Source of the DNA: an uncultured Selenomonadaceae bacterium | GTDB lineage: Bacteria; Bacillota; Negativicutes; Selenomonadales; Selenomonadaceae | Direction: 5' to 3' | Length of the DNA: 9,849 bases | Assembly: GCA_905235425.1 (NCBI GenBank) | Contig: CAJOKY010000060.1 | Coordinates: 1-9,849 of the forward strand | Shown here: positions 7,321 through 9,849 of the stretch, piece by piece | Layout of the letters: each line of letters opens with the position of its first letter | Numbering within the stretch: the first letter of the stretch is position 1 | Notes under the pieces: generated by a model | Told to the model about the DNA's origin: nothing | Seen by the model: the letters and a program-made list of their open reading frames with translations, nothing else | The model's database searches: none | Position numbers and translations under genes: made by a program

Positions 7321-8169
7321 ATGAAACAAGAAAATCTTTCTCTTCAACAACTTTTAAATTCAGCGGCGGTTAAAAACCGCTTTGAAGTACTTTTAAACAC
7401 TGCCGCGCCGTCTTTTATCTCGTCGATACTGTCGATAGTAAACAGCAACGCCAAACTGCAGGAATGCTCCAATAATTCCATACTTAGCGCCGCAGGTATT
7501 GCCGCCGCCTTGAAGTTGCCGATAAATCCCAGTCTCGGCTTCGCATACATTGTTCCTTACAAAAATCAAGCACAATTCCAACTCGGCTACAAAGGCTTGA
7601 TCCAATTGGCAATGCGCAGCGGTCAATATCTCACTTTAAATTCCGGCGCAGTTCGCGAAGGTCAAATTCAAGAGGTTGACTTTATAACCGGCGAAATAGT
7701 TCGCGGCGAAAAAATTTCCAATGAGATCGTCGGCTACATCGCATATATGGAATTATTAAACGGCTTTAAAAAGGCTTTATATATGACGCTTGAAGAACTT
7801 AAAGCGCATGCAGAAAAATATTCTCAAAGTTACTCTTACGATATACACCACAATAGAAAAACTTCCGTATGGTCAACGAATTTTGACGCTATGGCTAAAA
7901 AAACCGTGCTGAAACGTTTAATCAGCAGTTTCGGAATAATTTCAATAGATCAACAAAGCATGGATTTGGCAACGGCTCTGCAGGCAGATCAAGCCGTCAT
8001 AACGCCGGACGGTTTCAGATATGTTGACAATGAAAAAGACGGCGAAGAAAAATTCGAGCCTTTCAACGAAATTCTCAATTTTGACGAAGACGAAAAAGTT
8101 GTCGACGAAGATGAAGTTATTACCGAAAAGGAAGAAGCTACTCAGACAAATGAAGAGCCGGTAACTTAA
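7321..8169 (+). CDS. recT: RecT family single-strand DNA annealing protein
   Basis: RecT proteins bind single-stranded DNA and anneal or invade homologous strands, usually in phages and integrative elements together with an exonuclease (RecE or YqaJ type). The 282-residue product shows the family pattern clearly: AAGIAAALKLPINPSLGFAY (57-76), IVPY plus QFQLGYKGLIQLAMRSGQY (85-103), TGE (123-125), YMTLEELKAHAEKYS (154-168), SVWSTNFDAMAKKTVLKRLI (182-201) and GIISID (205-210). The tail (237-281) is strongly acidic. The start is ATG 7321, with AAGGAG at 7-nt spacing; an earlier in-frame ATG at 7294 lacks an SD. It is the only plus-strand gene, divergent from murF and convergent with murE with a gap of 2 nt. 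No exonuclease, SSB or integrase lies beside it. It may be a domesticated or stranded phage gene (inference). Confidence 0.93.
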   Translation: MKQENLSLQQLLNSAAVKNRFEVLLNTAAPSFISSILSIVNSNAKLQECSNNSILSAAGIAAALKLPINPSLGFAYIVPYKNQAQFQLGYKGLIQLAMRSGQYLTLNSGAVREGQIQEVDFITGEIVRGEKISNEIVGYIAYMELLNGFKKALYMTLEELKAHAEKYSQSYSYDIHHNRKTSVWSTNFDAMAKKTVLKRLISSFGIISIDQQSMDLATALQADQAVITPDGFRYVDNEKDGEEKFEPFNEILNFDEDEKVVDEDEVITEKEEATQTNEEPVT

Positions 8170-8201
8170 TTCTAAATTCTTAATTCTAAATTCTTAATTC
8201 C
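8167..8201 (-). repeat. Heptanucleotide array D across the recT/murE convergent ends (5 units)
   Basis: Plus-strand units taattct, aaattct, taattct, aaattct, taattcc. On the minus strand they read T(T/A)AGAAT. The array provides both stop codons: TAA of recT (8167-8169) and TAG of murE (8172-8174). It also encodes the last residues of MurE (GIKNLELRI). No stem-loop forms within it. Confidence 0.88.
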
Positions 8202-9689
8202 TTCCAGCGCTACTTCGCGGTCGTCGAAGTGAATTGTTTCATCTTTCAAAATCTGATAATTTTCATGCCCCTTGCCGAGAATCAGAATTATATCACCGGC
8301 TTGTGCAATTTCAATCGCGCGATAAATCGCCTTGCGTCTGTCAACTATTGACTCAAAGGTTTTGTCGCCGATTTTTTCTTTTATGCCTACTTCGATCTGC
8401 GAAATGATATCAGCAGGATTTTCACTGCGCGGGTTATCGGAAGTCACTATGACGATATCTGAAAGCTCCGCCGCAATGGAACCCATAATCGGTCGCTTGG
8501 TATTGTCCCTGTCGCCGCCGCAACCAAATACCGTAATGATTCTGTTCTTTACAATCTGCCGCGCAGTTTCCAAAACGTTTTTCATGCCGTCCGGCGTATG
8601 CGCGTAGTCAACAATTATTGTAAAAGGTATGTCGGCAAAAATTTTTTCAAAACGTCCGTGAACAGATTTAAAATTTTCCAGTGCAGATTTTATCACGTTC
8701 GGCGGAATTTTTTCAGCCAACATTGCACCTGCCGCCGCCAAAACGTTGTAAACGTTAAAAATGCCGGTGACGTGTAAATTTAGGGATAAGTCAGCAGAAT
8801 TACTAATCCCTGCTCCCTGTTGCCTAATCCCTATTTTAAAACTAGTGCCTTCCGCCTTAACATCAACACCAACCGCGCGGAGGTCGCAATTACTTTCAAT
8901 GCCGTATGTAATCTTGTTGCAGAGCGTATGTTCCAACATTACAGCGCCTGCCGCGTCGTCAAGATTTATTACGGCGTTTTTGTTTGGCTTGGTACCTGCG
9001 CGGGATACAAGGTCGAAAAGTTTTGCCTTCGCCTCGCGGTAATTATCCATTGTCTTATGATAATCAAGGTGATCCTGCGTCAAGTTCGTAAATATCGCTG
9101 TGTCAAATTCAATGCCGGAAATTCTGTTTTCGGCAAGCGCGTGGCTCGACACTTCCATTACTACAAAGTCAACTTTTTTTTCGCTCATTTCATAAAGCGT
9201 ATGTTGCAGGTCTATTACATTTGGCGTAGTATTTTTTACGGGAAATATTTCGTCGCCTATCATCATTTGGATTGTGCCGATTAAGCCGACTTTAAAACCC
9301 GCCGCCATTAATATCGCGCGTATCATATATGTTGTGGTAGTTTTGCCGTTCGTACCCGTCACGCCGATAACGCGAAAATTTTTTGACGGATAATCGTAAA
9401 AGTACGGCACTATCACTGCAAGCGATTTTAACATATCGGGGATTATAAGAATCGGCAATTCGTCCGTATGAAAATCCTGCCGCGCCGTCAATATCGCCAC
9501 CGCGCCTTTTGCCTTTGCCTGCTTTATAAATTTATGTCCGTCTACGTGGACGCCTTCCATGCAGACGAATATATTTCCAAATTTTATTTTCCGTGAATCG
9601 TGTTCAATGCCGGTTATCTCAACATTTTTGTTGCCGACAATTTTTGAGCCGTCTATCAGTAGCGCCAACTCTTCAAGTGTTTTCGTCAA
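8172..9689 (-). CDS. murE: UDP-N-acetylmuramoyl-L-alanyl-D-glutamate--2,6-diaminopimelate ligase
   Basis: Adds the third amino acid to the muropeptide precursor, in the step before MurF. The 505-residue product carries HDSRKI (30-35), P-loop GTNGKTTTT (112-120), TTPN (154-157), EVSSHAL (179-185), TNLTQDHLDYH (201-211), GRFE (345-348), DYAHTPD (361-367), GCGGDRD (389-395), the DNPRSENP motif (418-425) and GKGHE (472-476). DNPR is the signature for meso-diaminopimelate rather than lysine as substrate. The start is TTG at 9689, chosen because AAGGAGGG (9697-9704) lies 7 nt upstream and the protein begins with the expected N-terminal domain. A heptamer array adds about ten residues (GIRQQGAGIS, 287-296) in a loop just before HVTGIFNVYNVLAA, and another forms the C-terminus. 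All catalytic motifs are intact, so the enzyme is presumably active. Confidence 0.97.
   Translation of the reverse strand: MTKTLEELALLIDGSKIVGNKNVEITGIEHDSRKIKFGNIFVCMEGVHVDGHKFIKQAKAKGAVAILTARQDFHTDELPILIIPDMLKSLAVIVPYFYDYPSKNFRVIGVTGTNGKTTTTYMIRAILMAAGFKVGLIGTIQMMIGDEIFPVKNTTPNVIDLQHTLYEMSEKKVDFVVMEVSSHALAENRISGIEFDTAIFTNLTQDHLDYHKTMDNYREAKAKLFDLVSRAGTKPNKNAVINLDDAAGAVMLEHTLCNKITYGIESNCDLRAVGVDVKAEGTSFKIGIRQQGAGISNSADLSLNLHVTGIFNVYNVLAAAGAMLAEKIPPNVIKSALENFKSVHGRFEKIFADIPFTIIVDYAHTPDGMKNVLETARQIVKNRIITVFGCGGDRDNTKRPIMGSIAAELSDIVIVTSDNPRSENPADIISQIEVGIKEKIGDKTFESIVDRRKAIYRAIEIAQAGDIILILGKGHENYQILKDETIHFDDREVALEGIKNLELRI
8804..8831 (-). repeat. Heptanucleotide array E inside murE (4 units)
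   Basis: Plus-strand units taatccc, tgctccc, tgttgcc, taatccc. On the minus strand they belong to the same TTAGGGA/GCAGGGA type as the second half of array A. In the murE frame they give GIRQQGAGIS (residues 287-296), nearly the same peptide as in PurL. Confidence 0.85.
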
Positions 9690-9696
9690 ATAATAT

Positions 9697-9704
9697 CCCT
9701 CCTT
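9697..9704 (-). promoter_or_regulatory. murE ribosome binding site deciding the TTG start
   Basis: AAGGAGGG on the minus strand, 7 nt upstream of TTG 9689. Its first two bases overlap the first heptamer of array F, so folding of the array could affect access. Confidence 0.75.
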
Positions 9705-9799
9705 AGTAATTAGTTAGTAGTAAGTAGTTAGTAGTTAGTAGTATTTTCCGCTACTCACTACTTACTATTCACTACTCACTATTCACTACCTCACTACTC
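9703..9799. repeat. Heptanucleotide array F in the murE leader, two inverted halves
   Basis: F1 (9703-9744) has six units in one orientation: ttagtaa, ttagtta, gtagtaa, gtagtta, gtagtta, gtagtat. After the 6-nt spacer tttccg, F2 (9751-9792) has six units in the other: ctactca, ctactta, ctattca, ctactca, ctattca, ctacctc, then a 1-nt slip and another actactc. The halves are inverted copies. Arms 9718-9734 and 9751-9767 pair over 17 nt with one mismatch, and other 7-nt registers also pair. F1 touches the murE SD. Confidence 0.88.
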
Positions 9800-9807
9800 A
9801 CTAAAAC

Positions 9808-9830
9808 ATTATATCACAATACCAAAATCC
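9808..9830 (-). promoter_or_regulatory. Predicted extended -10 promoter of murE
   Basis: Minus-strand TATAAT (9808-9813) preceded by TGA gives the extended -10 TGATATAAT. No good -35 is seen at 17 nt, which extended -10 promoters tolerate. Transcription would start near 9801, so the whole inverted heptamer array would be in an mRNA leader of about 112 nt. Confidence 0.55.
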
Positions 9831-9849
9831 CTACGGAAATTTTTTCCTT

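Noticed and set aside
7344..7626. Minus-strand open frames of 68 and 77 codons inside recT
   Set aside because: They are antisense to conserved RecT motifs and lack start signals.
8212..8230. Perfect 6-bp stem ACTTCG/CGAAGT just inside the murE 3' end, considered as a recT terminator
   Set aside because: It encodes conserved FDDREVA codons of MurE and no T-run follows it on the plus strand.
8332..9284. Plus-strand open frames of 91-154 codons over murE
   Set aside because: They are shadows of the MurE coding sequence, whose motifs run unbroken on the minus strand.
45..9799. Heptamer arrays considered as a CRISPR array or integron sites
   Set aside because: There are no 20-50 nt repeat-spacer units, and no cas or integrase genes.

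Overview
The window reads as chromosomal DNA of an AT-leaning member of the Bacillota. A diderm Negativicutes/Selenomonadales-like host is my best guess: the purL is of the long single-chain type with a fused PurQ domain, MurE carries the meso-diaminopimelate DNPR motif, Shine-Dalgarno sites are strong (AAGGAGGG), and there is an RTX-type repeat protein, a class usually exported by diderm cells. The taxonomy is inference, not proven.

Layout. (1) Positions 1-2932, minus strand: purL (FGAM synthase), running off the left edge at the start of its glutaminase domain. (2) 2933-3088: purL start region, an extended -10 promoter, a weak terminator and a heptamer array. (3) 3089-5797, minus: one RTX-repeat gene of about 902 codons, broken by two mutually compensating 1-nt frameshifts. 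(4) 5897-7237, minus: murF. (5) 7321-8169, plus: a recT-like single-strand annealing protein, alone and reversed between murF and murE. (6) 8172-9689, minus: murE with a TTG start. (7) 9690-9849: murE leader and promoter, filled by a large inverted heptamer array.

MurE and MurF catalyse consecutive steps of peptidoglycan precursor synthesis and are normally adjacent in the dcw cluster. Here recT separates them, and murF is followed by the RTX gene rather than the usual mraY. PurL supplies purine synthesis and is unrelated to the others.

The most striking signal is not a gene. At least seven short arrays with a strict 7-nt period lie scattered in the window: two inside purL, one inside murE, one across the convergent recT/murE ends, one across the RTX stop codon, and a back-to-back pair in the murE leader. 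Nearly all units can be written n(T/C)AGnnn. Arrays inside genes are in frame and free of stops, while arrays at gene ends supply the stop codons. PurL and MurE, unrelated enzymes, thereby carry nearly the same extra peptide (GIRDQGAGI / GIRQQGAGI). They resemble in form the heptanucleotide STRR repeats known from cyanobacteria, but I do not recognise this set.
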